From assembly GCA_902789735.1 (NCBI GenBank), contig CADAOZ010000011.1, forward strand, positions 20,920 through 84,919: DNA of 64,000 nt. The letters run 5' to 3'. Below, piece after piece: positions 16,816 through 24,792 of the stretch. How positions within the stretch are numbered: position 1 is the stretch's first letter; each line of letters begins with the position of its first letter. The notes under the pieces are model-generated. The model had not been told where the DNA came from and did no database searches. It was given only the letters and a program-made list of their open reading frames with translations. A program made the position numbers and the translations under genes. The DNA is from an uncultured Lachnospiraceae bacterium. GTDB taxonomy: Bacteria > Bacillota > Clostridia > Lachnospirales > Lachnospiraceae.

Positions 16816-17535
16816 ATGACGAACCTGACAAAACCGATCATCCTTGGCGCAGCGGCTGTAGGCGTATCACTGATTTATGTGCTTGCCGCGAATGGCGGAT
16901 ACAAGGCCTATCATGACAAAGTAGGATATCCGGAAGGCACAGAAGCGGCAGCGGCCGCGACGACGGAAGAGGCTGCGGCGCAGTTCGCGACCGAAGCGCC
17001 TGCGGAAGCTGTTGCGGAAGCGTCCACAGAAGAGGTTGTTCAGGCGGCTACTGAGGCGGCAGCGGAAGAAGCCATGAAGGCCGAAGAAGAAGCGAAGAAG
17101 GCCGAAGAAGAAGCGAAGAAGGCTGAAGAAGCGAAGAAGGCTGAAGAAGAGAAAAAGGCTGAAGAAGCAAAAAAGGCTGAAGAAGCAAAGAAGGCTGAAG
17201 AAGCCAAGAAGGCTGAAGAAGCAAAGAAGGCTGAGGAAGCCAAGAAGGCTGAGGAAGCAAAGAAAGCTGAGGAAGCCAAAGCGGCCGAAGAGGAAAAGAA
17301 GGCGGAAGAGGAAGAAGCTTCCGAACCCGAATACATCGGTTATGAAAGCGCCCTGATCCGCGCGGAGAATTATACAGGCATGTACCCTGTTGACGGTGTC
17401 TACGATACCTATATCGAGAGCTATCCGACAGAGGATGAACCCTATTATGTTGTAAAATTCATCTATGCGGACAGCAGCAATGTTGTTACAACAGTTTATG
17501 TCAACGCGTATACCGGAGACTGCTGGACCAACTGA
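16816..17535 (+). CDS. Membrane-anchored KAEE-repeat protein with C-terminal PepSY-like domain
   Basis: 239 residues: an N-terminal membrane segment (about 8-25), an Ala/Thr/Glu stretch, a long charged coiled-coil or single-helix region built on AEEAKK units (about 88-165), and a C-terminal domain of about 65 residues (ESALIRAENYTGMYP, then YYVVKF and VNAYTGDCW). The end domain resembles a single PepSY-like unit and matches the end of the protein at 46113-47540, so the two are paralogues in design. The helix would hold the domain away from the membrane, likely in the cell wall. A terminator follows; no partner gene is adjacent. Confidence 0.72.
   Translation: MTNLTKPIILGAAAVGVSLIYVLAANGGYKAYHDKVGYPEGTEAAAAATTEEAAAQFATEAPAEAVAEASTEEVVQAATEAAAEEAMKAEEEAKKAEEEAKKAEEAKKAEEEKKAEEAKKAEEAKKAEEAKKAEEAKKAEEAKKAEEAKKAEEAKAAEEEKKAEEEEASEPEYIGYESALIRAENYTGMYPVDGVYDTYIESYPTEDEPYYVVKFIYADSSNVVTTVYVNAYTGDCWTN
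17075..17295. repeat. Coding tandem repeat (GCTGAAGAAGC-AAAGAAG type)
   Basis: Units of 15-18 bases encoding KAEEA or AEEAKK are repeated about a dozen times inside the KAEE protein gene, with synonymous drift between copies. Copy number could vary by slippage. Confidence 0.85.
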
Positions 17536-17589
17536 GACAGTGCAGGATTCGCAGCGAAAGCGCCGCGTGACAGAAATATTGCATATTAG

Positions 17590-17634
17590 AAAAAGCCCTG
17601 CAGCGGAAATGAACACCGCTGCAGGGCTTTTTTC
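17590..17634. terminator. Terminator after the KAEE protein gene
   Basis: AGCCCTGCAGCGG (17594-17606) pairs with CCGCTGCAGGGCT (17616-17628), followed by a T6 run. Confidence 0.88.
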
Positions 17635-17677
17635 TCTCCGCGCGGAGATGAGAGAAATCAATGGATCGGAATTGCTT

Positions 17678-17851
17678 TTACAGGAGTTCCTTTTCCTGCA
17701 GGATGCGCGCCTGCCGCTCTTTTGCCAGTTCCAGTCCTTTGGCCGCGAAAGTGTCGGAATAGAGCCGGCGCACTTTCCAGGCATAACGGTTTTCGGCGTT
17801 CAGGAACTTATCCTTCTGGAAGCGGAGGATTTCCCGGATCTCATATAACAT
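17678..17851 (-). CDS. 57-residue basic helical protein, unknown
   Basis: A short frame starting three bases after the stop of the upstream amidotransferase gene and ending before the terminator. It begins MLYEIREILRFQKDKF and ends ARILQEKELL. It is rich in Lys, Arg, Glu and Leu, predicted all-helical, with no membrane segment. Start and spacing fit translational coupling (CTG TAA AGC ATG). Codon use matches the neighbours. I do not recognise the family; it could be a small partner of the amidotransferase. Confidence 0.6.
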   Translation of the reverse strand: MLYEIREILRFQKDKFLNAENRYAWKVRRLYSDTFAAKGLELAKERQARILQEKELL

Positions 17852-17854
17852 GCT

Positions 17855-18634
17855 TTACAGGCCTGAGAAGGACAGGTAGAGCAGGCGCATTTTTTCTTCG
17901 TCATTCATGAAGACATGATCGTGTTCCGTACCGGACAGGACCTGCCTGCCCTCTTTCCAGGCAGTCAGCCTGGTATCAGGGACCGGCTGCCAGTCCCACA
18001 GGTCAGGAAAAAGAGGCCTGGTAGAGAATACGGTACCTTCTTCCCACCGGCAGTAATGCAGCCCTTCCTTCTGGTTAATATGGACATACAGAAGGCTGCT
18101 GTCATAGAGCAGCAGGTTCAGCTTATTCCCCTCCGATAAGGAGACCATCAGCCGGTCCAGGAGATCGAAACGTTCCATGTCCGTCAGCGCCCTGCCTTTC
18201 CGGGAAGTTTCCGCGTTGACCAGATCCAGAATATACAGGAGGATCCGTTCACTGTCCGTATCTCCCTTCTGCAGGGAAGAATACGGATATAAGGACGGAT
18301 AATCAAAGATGGTACCGTTGTGGACCAGGGTCCATTGCCGGCCGGTACTGTCAAAACCGGTAAAAGGATGGCAGTTGCGCCGCTCCACATTGCCGATGGT
18401 GGCATAGCGGATATGAGCCAGCAGCAGCGGGCTGATGACGGGCTCCCGCAGCCGTTCCCGCAGATATTCACTGCGGGAAGCCTGCAGGGGCTCTTTTTCT
18501 ATTTCCATATGGCAGCTGTCCGGGACCGCCAGGCCCCATCCGTCAGGGTGGGCGCAGCTGTGGGAAAAAAATTCTGTCAGCAGATCGTTGAGCCTGCCCG
18601 GTGCGGAGCCGGAATATCCAAAAAGTTCACACAT
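17855..18634 (-). CDS. Class II glutamine amidotransferase (YafJ-like)
   Basis: 259 residues, a stand-alone glutaminase domain of the Ntn fold. Removal of Met exposes the catalytic Cys2 in MCELFGYSG; HPDGWGLA, HIRYATIG and the NCHPF and HNGTIFDY segments are the family's glutamine-binding loops. There is no synthase domain, so the ammonia acceptor is unknown; such YafJ-type proteins are assigned to diverse or unproven roles. GGGAGG sits before the start. The 57-residue gene follows at once. An inverted repeat lies upstream and could be its operator. Confidence 0.9.
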   Translation of the reverse strand: MCELFGYSGSAPGRLNDLLTEFFSHSCAHPDGWGLAVPDSCHMEIEKEPLQASRSEYLRERLREPVISPLLLAHIRYATIGNVERRNCHPFTGFDSTGRQWTLVHNGTIFDYPSLYPYSSLQKGDTDSERILLYILDLVNAETSRKGRALTDMERFDLLDRLMVSLSEGNKLNLLLYDSSLLYVHINQKEGLHYCRWEEGTVFSTRPLFPDLWDWQPVPDTRLTAWKEGRQVLSGTEHDHVFMNDEEKMRLLYLSFSGL

Positions 18635-18671
18635 GAGGTCATCCTCCCGGCATGAGACATTAGTATTCCTA

Positions 18672-18693
18672 TATGTTTAATAGGCTAAACATA
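18672..18693. promoter_or_regulatory. 22-bp inverted repeat upstream of the amidotransferase gene
   Basis: TATGTTTA (18672-18679) and TAAACATA (18686-18693) form a perfect 8-base inverted repeat with a six-base gap, about 40 bases upstream of the start. The size and symmetry suit a dimeric repressor; TTGTAT just beyond it could be a -35 box. No regulator is assigned. Confidence 0.45.
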
Positions 18694-18721
18694 GGATACA
18701 ATCATCTTCCTGTTCCGTCAA

Positions 18722-18755
18722 GTAAAAAAATAAAGCAGCTCCGGGGTGGAGCTGC
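18722..18755 (-). terminator. Terminator of the kinase-GTPase operon
   Basis: Read on the minus strand, GCAGCTCC pairs with GGAGCTGC around a short loop and is followed by TTTATTTTTTT. It lies 42 bases past the last stop of the operon. Confidence 0.85.
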
Positions 18756-18796
18756 TCCGGTACAGGAACCTGTCCTGCTGTGTTTTGTTTTTAAGT

Positions 18797-20008
18797 TTAC
18801 CGGTTCAGAAACCGGACGATGCCGGACGCCAGGATCCCCAGCAGGAAACCGGCCAGAAGGCAGACCACGCAGAGGGTCAGGGTGCGGATATCCGCAACGG
18901 AAATGACCAGGTATTGCCCTCCTTTTTCGGGAACCAGACGGATCAGCCACCTGGCCCCGAGGAACAGGGCGGCCAGAAGGCCTGCCGAAAGCAGTATTTG
19001 GGTAATCAGGAAGGCAGGAGACCTGCCGCGGGAGGCTGTATTTTTCAAATCATTCATATTTGCGGGGTCTTTCGTTTTTTTATGCTTGTTCCTGTCGGAG
19101 GAATTTCTGCCTCCGGATTGTTTCTCGAGGGCTTTCTTCAGAGGAAGTCCCCTGCAGGCCCTGTCGAACAGGGCAGGATCAGTCAGATCCGCGCCGGAGG
19201 CCTTTTCCAGTGACTCGGCGGCCTGCAGGGCGGCAGGATCGTAAGCGGTCAGGCGTCCGTTCAGCCAGTGGCTGACCGGCGTCCGTTCGCCACCTTCGAA
19301 GCCGTTTTCCTTCATGTTCAGGAATCCGGATGCGGTGCAGAATTTCAGGATACAGCCGACGCCCTCCGAGGCGGCTTGCAGGTCTGTATGAAAACTCAGC
19401 CTGCGGCGGTTGTCTTCCGGGATGAAAGGCAGGATCCTGGCCAGCAGATCCGGGACAGGAGGTGTATCCGGACCGGGAATGATCAGGACCTGGCCCCGGC
19501 TGATATGATCTGTCGTGTAAGCGGCCGCCATCCACAGGGCGGTCTCCATCTGGTCTTCCAGCACTTCCGGGGCGGAAGGAGACATGGCCGGTGCGGGATC
19601 CCCGTCCGCGGCCTGCAGTAAGGCGGCGGATTCCCGGAGGGGCAGACTGCCGGTCCCGATCCGCAGATCCCGCAGAGCGGTCTGTGTCAGGAGAGGCAGA
19701 TACGTGCTGCACTCCCGCAGGAGCAGATCCGTATCCTGCCGGTCCGCCAGAAAGCTGACGCCTATATAGTGGGCCCGGGCCTCGTGCCGGTTGCCGCCGG
19801 ACTGGGTGAAGAGGATCGTAAAAAGGCCATACTCGTCATCCAGAGGAGAATAGCGCAGCGCTGTGTCCCTGGGACCGGCGGAAGCGGTCGAAGACAGGGA
19901 ACCGCAGATTCTGCGGATCTCCGGCAGATACTGTTCGGGAAATTCCGGACTCTGCTCATAAAGGTCATAGCCCCGCTCTCTGTTTGCGTAGATTATTTCA
20001 TGGATCAT
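18797..20008 (-). CDS. GTPase-associated protein (GAP1-like), membrane-anchored
   Basis: 403 residues. The N-terminus (MIHEIIYANRERGYDLYEQSPEF) and the helical middle (ILPFIPEDNRRRLSFHTDLQ) resemble, from memory, the N and M domains of the GTPase-associated protein 1 group that accompanies bacterial double-GTPase-type proteins. The C-terminus has two membrane segments (about 327-347 and 370-397) after a basic linker, so the soluble part should sit at the inner face of the membrane. It is the last gene of the seven-gene minus-strand operon and lies 18 bases after the GTPase gene. Function is unproven; an adaptor or effector for the GTPase is the natural guess. Confidence 0.65.
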   Translation of the reverse strand: MIHEIIYANRERGYDLYEQSPEFPEQYLPEIRRICGSLSSTASAGPRDTALRYSPLDDEYGLFTILFTQSGGNRHEARAHYIGVSFLADRQDTDLLLRECSTYLPLLTQTALRDLRIGTGSLPLRESAALLQAADGDPAPAMSPSAPEVLEDQMETALWMAAAYTTDHISRGQVLIIPGPDTPPVPDLLARILPFIPEDNRRRLSFHTDLQAASEGVGCILKFCTASGFLNMKENGFEGGERTPVSHWLNGRLTAYDPAALQAAESLEKASGADLTDPALFDRACRGLPLKKALEKQSGGRNSSDRNKHKKTKDPANMNDLKNTASRGRSPAFLITQILLSAGLLAALFLGARWLIRLVPEKGGQYLVISVADIRTLTLCVVCLLAGFLLGILASGIVRFLNR

Positions 20009-20026
20009 AATTTTTATGCTTTCCTC

Positions 20027-21214
20027 TTATACTGGATTGGTCTGTGTGTCGGGCAGAGGGAATATACCCAGTGTGTTCAGTGCCCAGACCAGAGGATCCA
20101 GGACATTGACGGGAGAATCAAAATTCTGAATACCGTTTTCTTTTTCACAGGACTTGACCATAAATCCGCGGAATCCGGTCTGGCCGTCCAGATATCGGCC
20201 CAGGGAATGGGAGCGGGTGACCAGATAATGCTCCAGCGCCAGCCGGGAGGTCATTTGGGACGGTCTGTACCCGGTTCCCTGGGGAAAGGTCCTGCGGCTG
20301 ATCAGGGGAACACAGCCTGTCGGATCTGCCGGATCTGCCGGCTCCCGGTCCATCAGCTGGTCCACATGGGTCAGGATCAGACCGATGGGCTTGCCTGCCA
20401 GATCCGTGTTGGAACGCAGGGCATTGAAAGCGGCTGTTTCCTGGTCACTTTTGTTATCCTGCCGCATGGCGTTATCCACGATGAAAAAGAGGTCAGGGCC
20501 GTTATAGTGGCTGCCCTGACGCGCAAAAAGGGCCCAGTCATCAGAGTATTCCTGCCAGAGGCCGTCGGACCGCCCGGTATCCGCCGGGGTCCGGTCGGAA
20601 GGAGCAAAAAGCTCGCCGGAAAAATCCCGCAGCAGTACGCCGGCCAGGCCCCGGTTCTCCCGGTCCCGGATGATCAGGTAGGTCGTCCTGCCCAGGCTGC
20701 CGGCAGCCGTCGATTCCGCCGGAGAACGGCTTCCGTGAAAAGAAGCGGGTTCGATCCTGCAGGGGAATCCTGCTTCGGACAGTCTGGCCAGATTGGAAGG
20801 ATTGGAAATGGCTGTCAGCCAGGCGCTTTTTCCGGTCTCGGTCAGACCGGCCAGGGCGATCACATAGAGGGGAAAGGCCCCGTAATTCTTATAAAGGACC
20901 GTATTGGTCGTACATTCCGGGCAGGAATGCTTCATCATCAGTTCCTGCCGGGATCCGTCCGGCCCGGTACGCAGGACCCGGATGGCGTGGGGCATACCTT
21001 CCGCATCCGGGGAAGGACCGCTGATGATCTGCAGGGAGAAACCCGGATCTGCTGTCCGCCGGGGATTGCCCGGAAAATAAGGCTCGATCCAGAATCCCCT
21101 GTGCCTGTCGGAATAGTGGAGCACGGCCCCGGTGGCGGAAGGCGCATTGTAATAATAGGCCATATCAAATATTTTACCGCATTTGGGACAAATGCAGGTA
21201 CCGGCTTTAAGCAT
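20027..21214 (-). CDS. Zinc-ribbon GTPase
   Basis: 395 residues. Two cysteine pairs, C9/C12 (CPKC) and C98/C101 (CPEC), can form a zinc ribbon split by a beta-rich insert. A GTPase domain follows: P-loop GLTETGKS at 123-130, a DxxG-type DFSGE at 197-201, and a THVD at 282-285 in place of the usual NKxD/TKxD. The pattern fits the double-GTPase (DO-GTPase) group linked to GAP1-type proteins, which is encoded just downstream. No signal peptide or membrane segment is present. GGGAGG precedes the start, which overlaps the previous gene by eight bases. It probably works as the switch of the operon. Confidence 0.72.
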   Translation of the reverse strand: MLKAGTCICPKCGKIFDMAYYYNAPSATGAVLHYSDRHRGFWIEPYFPGNPRRTADPGFSLQIISGPSPDAEGMPHAIRVLRTGPDGSRQELMMKHSCPECTTNTVLYKNYGAFPLYVIALAGLTETGKSAWLTAISNPSNLARLSEAGFPCRIEPASFHGSRSPAESTAAGSLGRTTYLIIRDRENRGLAGVLLRDFSGELFAPSDRTPADTGRSDGLWQEYSDDWALFARQGSHYNGPDLFFIVDNAMRQDNKSDQETAAFNALRSNTDLAGKPIGLILTHVDQLMDREPADPADPTGCVPLISRRTFPQGTGYRPSQMTSRLALEHYLVTRSHSLGRYLDGQTGFRGFMVKSCEKENGIQNFDSPVNVLDPLVWALNTLGIFPLPDTQTNPV

Positions 21215-21860
21215 GATCTGCCTCCCTTCTCATGACATAGGTCAGCGCGTACTGGGGGATCCTGGTCCCTGCGCTGCTCCTGCTGAACAGCACCAGCGGC
21301 ACGCCCGGATGCAGTTCGATGGCTTTGACGCCCAGTATGGTGACTTTCCGGTTCCTGTATTCTATGATCACGGCGGAATCCGGAACAGCTGTATCGGTCA
21401 GGATCCGGTAACGGCCCGGGGCACGCAGGAAAAGGACCCGGTCCCTGGCGCTGATGCTGGAACGGTCCGACAGCTTCTGGACCCGCAGAAAAGACAGATC
21501 TCCGAAAGCGTCTTCCATAAACGCGGCGGGCGCCGGACTGTCCCCGGCCTCATCCGGAGACGCGTCCCGGCTGTCTTCGTCCTCCTCATACGCCGCGTCT
21601 TCCTCTTCTTCATAGTCATCCGACATTTCTCCGCGATGGGACAGGACTGTCAGTCCGGCCCAAAGTAAGGGAAAGAAAAGCAGGAGAGCTGTCAGGACCG
21701 GCAGGAAAGAACTGTCGAAAAGGTATTTGGTCAACGGAGAAAGGATCTCCGGTTTCATGATATACAGGGCCAGCAGAAAGATGGCCAGGAAAAACTCGAA
21801 CAGGGAGACCCTGCCGGATAATTGTTTCAGCCTGCGGAGGCTATCCCTGGAATCAGACAT
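21207..21860 (-). CDS. Two-TM membrane protein of the kinase-GTPase operon
   Basis: 217 residues: two hydrophobic segments (about 20-37 and 48-70), an acidic linker (EEEEDAAYEEDEDS) and a C-terminal beta-rich domain of about 100 residues (FLRVQKLSDRSSI, VLFLRAPGRYRIL, RKVTILGVKAIEL) facing the cytoplasm. No family was recognised; the C-terminal part could be an FHA- or PilZ-like beta sandwich but no signature is clear. GGAG lies nine bases before the ATG at 21860. It overlaps the GTPase gene by eight bases, so the two are translationally coupled, and it may bring the GTPase to the membrane. Confidence 0.62.
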   Translation of the reverse strand: MSDSRDSLRRLKQLSGRVSLFEFFLAIFLLALYIMKPEILSPLTKYLFDSSFLPVLTALLLFFPLLWAGLTVLSHRGEMSDDYEEEEDAAYEEDEDSRDASPDEAGDSPAPAAFMEDAFGDLSFLRVQKLSDRSSISARDRVLFLRAPGRYRILTDTAVPDSAVIIEYRNRKVTILGVKAIELHPGVPLVLFSRSSAGTRIPQYALTYVMRREADHA

Positions 21861-21910
21861 CAAAGGTCACTCCTTTTTATAATACAGTCAGAAGAGACAG
21901 GCGGAGCCTG

Positions 21911-23986
21911 TCAAAGGGGATTTCTGCGCCGCTGCATGACGTAAACGGGCTGGCCGTCTCTGTCTTCCCAGTACAGGGCGCCTGCACCCACATAAAAGCC
22001 GTTTTCCAGACGGAGGGGATCCTCCGCCCGGACCGGGGCTTCTTCCGGGGGCAGTACCGTGGCAGCAGTCAGACCGGACGCCGGTTCCGCTGTCTCTCCG
22101 CCATTGCTGATGGAAGGGGCCGGAGACAGATCCCGGGCAGAGCGGAAGCCCGTATTCCGGAAGAGAGGGGCGCCTACGGGACCGGCCGGCGTAAAGCCGC
22201 TGCCGGCCATGCCCACCGGCAGTCCGTCGCGGTTCCTGTCGGAAGAAGGCACGCCCTGCAGGGTGCAGGGATCATACCAGTCTGCTGCAGGGTCGGGTAC
22301 GGCTGTATAGGCGACCGCCTGCAGGGGCTGGCCGCTGCGTTCGATCTCCATGCGGCTGCACTCATCCAGCAGTTCCATAAAGCGGGATCTGGCCAGAAAA
22401 GACGCGGAAGGGAGATCCGGCGTCAGGAAACAGACAGTACCTGTAAAAACAGGGCTTTTTTCCTCACAGTAGGTCTGCAGATGGCGCATGGCCTGGCAGA
22501 GACCTTCCGGGGAATTGCTCATTGCCGGCTTCAGCTGGATGGCAGGCAGGATCGTGTCTGTAAATTTATCGATGGGCCATACGGTCAGAGGCCGGGGCAG
22601 ATCCGCGCAGGCAGCATCCGGCATCAGGGCATCCCAGTACCGGATCATGCCGACGTACAGGAGGGGATCTTCAACGCCGGATTCGATCAGAGCTGTCCGC
22701 TGGCTTTCCCAGAAAGACCTGGCCGCTGCCGCGTAGGAGGCCAGCCAGGTGCCGGGGACGGATGTATTGATCAGCAGGACCGTAAAATATGCGTCGGGGC
22801 TTTCTGAACGGGCCGGCCGGGTGCTGAGGTCTGCTGACGGAACAGACGCCTGGGAAGCCGGTTCCTTCTCTTCGGCCAGTGTCCGCAGTTCCTGCAGGCG
22901 GGCGCGGAAAGCTTCCACGGAAGGCCTTCTGTCAGGCCACAGACTGCTGGACTGGCGGAAGAGGCGCTGGAGTCCGCCCAGGACTTCCAGGCTCACAGCG
23001 GGCTCCCAGAGCAGGATACCGGACAGTTCGGCTTCCAGCCAGTGGTGGTCCCGGAACTGATAGCGGGAAATCACGGATTCATAAGCTTTCTGCCAGAGAC
23101 CATCCTGGCCGCCCTGTTCCATGCTGTATTTCCGGAACCAGCGGCGCAGAGGCCGGCAGTTGGTGAAAAGACTGCCCAGGATCATGCCAAGGCCGAAAAC
23201 ATCGGTCTTTTCATCCTGACCGGATACTTCATAGTAAGGGAGCACAGGATCGCCGGGCGGAATAACGTCCTCCGGCGCTGTGTTGGATTCCGAAAAATGG
23301 CTGCGATAGGTCGAATTGGTGCTGCTGCCTTCGGAATCCTCCAGACGGATCGTGGCAAAGTCGATCAGCTGGACCATATCCGCCGGATGGTCTCCGGTTC
23401 CGGGCAGGATCACGACGTTCTCCTCTTTCAGGTCCCGGTAGGCCACGATCCGGCTTCCGCCTGCAGCAGGAGCACTGTAAAGTTCCAGCAGCCCCTCACA
23501 GATCTGATCCAGATAGTCCAGCCGGCGCAGGATGGGAAAAGTCCGGATACTGATCAGTCCGGTATCTGCGCTGCGGCTCCTGTCGATCAGGTCATGCAGG
23601 CTGGTCCCGTCGGGCTCCAGGATCATGAATTTGCGTTCCGCCATGCGGGGATCGATCTGACCGGTCCGGGCCAGCTGGGAAGCGATCCTGTCACCGGTCT
23701 CATCCAGGGCGATGCTGTGCATGAGATGGCTGCCCGGAAAGCCTGCCGCGTCCCAGTAATCCCGGTTGGCCGGCAGCATGTTTCTGGAACGGCAGACTGT
23801 TATGATCTTGAGACAGTAGCTGACGCCGTTCATAAAAGGCAGGCCCGGAGGCAGTTCCTCCGTGAAACGGATCCGCAGGACCTCCTTGGTAGGAGAAGAA
23901 TTATAGCCTTCAATGGGCGTCCCCTCATAGGGGTAATCTCTGTAATGGACTTTATCTTGGCTGTATCTGAAAATTCCTTCCGTCAT
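21911..23986 (-). CDS. Serine/threonine protein kinase with long C-terminal extension
   Basis: 691 residues. The kinase domain (about 20-375) keeps the key residues: a VAIK-type Lys at K60 (YCLKII), Y183-R-D185 for HRD with K187 and N190 in the same loop, D209 in IDFAT for DFG, APE at 237-239 and DEKTDVFGLG. It should be catalytically active, though the Gly-rich loop is atypical. Residues about 395-590 form a second alpha/beta region (YFTVLLINTSVPG, LLYVGMIRYWDAL) that may be a VWA-like fold without an intact MIDAS. The C-terminal 110 residues are low-complexity, then a short folded end. It lies next to a PP2C phosphatase, the classic kinase-phosphatase pair. No membrane segment. Confidence 0.78.
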   Translation of the reverse strand: MTEGIFRYSQDKVHYRDYPYEGTPIEGYNSSPTKEVLRIRFTEELPPGLPFMNGVSYCLKIITVCRSRNMLPANRDYWDAAGFPGSHLMHSIALDETGDRIASQLARTGQIDPRMAERKFMILEPDGTSLHDLIDRSRSADTGLISIRTFPILRRLDYLDQICEGLLELYSAPAAGGSRIVAYRDLKEENVVILPGTGDHPADMVQLIDFATIRLEDSEGSSTNSTYRSHFSESNTAPEDVIPPGDPVLPYYEVSGQDEKTDVFGLGMILGSLFTNCRPLRRWFRKYSMEQGGQDGLWQKAYESVISRYQFRDHHWLEAELSGILLWEPAVSLEVLGGLQRLFRQSSSLWPDRRPSVEAFRARLQELRTLAEEKEPASQASVPSADLSTRPARSESPDAYFTVLLINTSVPGTWLASYAAAARSFWESQRTALIESGVEDPLLYVGMIRYWDALMPDAACADLPRPLTVWPIDKFTDTILPAIQLKPAMSNSPEGLCQAMRHLQTYCEEKSPVFTGTVCFLTPDLPSASFLARSRFMELLDECSRMEIERSGQPLQAVAYTAVPDPAADWYDPCTLQGVPSSDRNRDGLPVGMAGSGFTPAGPVGAPLFRNTGFRSARDLSPAPSISNGGETAEPASGLTAATVLPPEEAPVRAEDPLRLENGFYVGAGALYWEDRDGQPVYVMQRRRNPL

Positions 23987-23997
23987 GGCACCTCATT

Positions 23998-24792
23998 TCA
24001 GCTCACCAGGATCCTGGAAGCCATCAGTGTAAAATTATCCTCTCCGCCGGCAGCCCGGACATCTTCATAAAGGCGTTCCGTCAGCTGCTGCATGGAACGG
24101 CAGCCTCTGACCAGGGAAGCCAGGCGCGCGGCCGGAAGGACCGACAGAGCGCCGTCACTGCCGGCCAGCAGGAGGCTGTTGGAATCCAGAGGGGCGGAGA
24201 AAAAGGGAATCCTGTCTGCCGGCCAGGGCTCGGCCCCGCCCAGCGAATACAGGAGATGATTTTTAAGGGGGGAGACTGCGGCTTCCTCCTCGGACATGAG
24301 GCCCCTGCTGACCTGCAGGCCGGCTTCATTATGGGCCTCATAGCAGGCCAGGATCTCCGGTTCCGTATCGGGATGGCGGACCAGAAGGACAGGAGAGTCC
24401 CCCAGGTTGCAGCTGTAAAGCATATCGTCGAAAACAACAGCGATACTGATCGTGGAGGCGCAGTCTCCGGGGACCGCGCGCAGGGCGGAATCCGCCCGCC
24501 GGACCGCTTCCGTCATATACTGGCGGATATAGGATTCCTTTATATTGCGGTCTGCCTCCGCAAGATCCATGGCAGATGCCAGCAGCCCGGCCAGAGGAAC
24601 ATAGGCGGCCTGCAGGCCCTTCCGGGATGCCTCCTTTCCGTTGGAGGAGGCGACGCCGTCCAGGACAGCCTGGATCCCGATGGTAGACCGGGTCCCCGGA
24701 AAACTGTCTGCGGTCAGGATCAGGCAGGCGTCCTGATTGTCAGGCCGGCCGCCTCTGTCTGTATATTGATAGGAGTCTTCAATTGTGATCAT
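23998..24792 (-). CDS. PP2C-type serine/threonine phosphatase
   Basis: 264 residues, one PP2C domain. Motifs: DRGGRPDNQDA near the N-terminus (D18, D21 region), a VLDGV at 43-47 for the DGMGG metal motif but with ASSNG in place of MGG, AGSDGAL, and EDNFTL near the end for the DNxT metal ligand. The metal-binding aspartates are therefore present and activity is likely. It would reverse phosphorylation by the kinase encoded 11 bases downstream. Its ATG overlaps the stop of the preceding pseudokinase gene by the ATGA arrangement. Cytoplasmic; a small operon-specific Stp1-like enzyme. Confidence 0.85.
   Translation of the reverse strand: MITIEDSYQYTDRGGRPDNQDACLILTADSFPGTRSTIGIQAVLDGVASSNGKEASRKGLQAAYVPLAGLLASAMDLAEADRNIKESYIRQYMTEAVRRADSALRAVPGDCASTISIAVVFDDMLYSCNLGDSPVLLVRHPDTEPEILACYEAHNEAGLQVSRGLMSEEEAAVSPLKNHLLYSLGGAEPWPADRIPFFSAPLDSNSLLLAGSDGALSVLPAARLASLVRGCRSMQQLTERLYEDVRAAGGEDNFTLMASRILVS

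Noticed and set aside
16867..17784. 305-residue minus-strand frame with Phe/Leu repeats opposite the KAEE gene
   Set aside because: It is the antisense reading of the KAEE codon repeat; the plus-strand gene has a membrane anchor, folded end domain and terminator.
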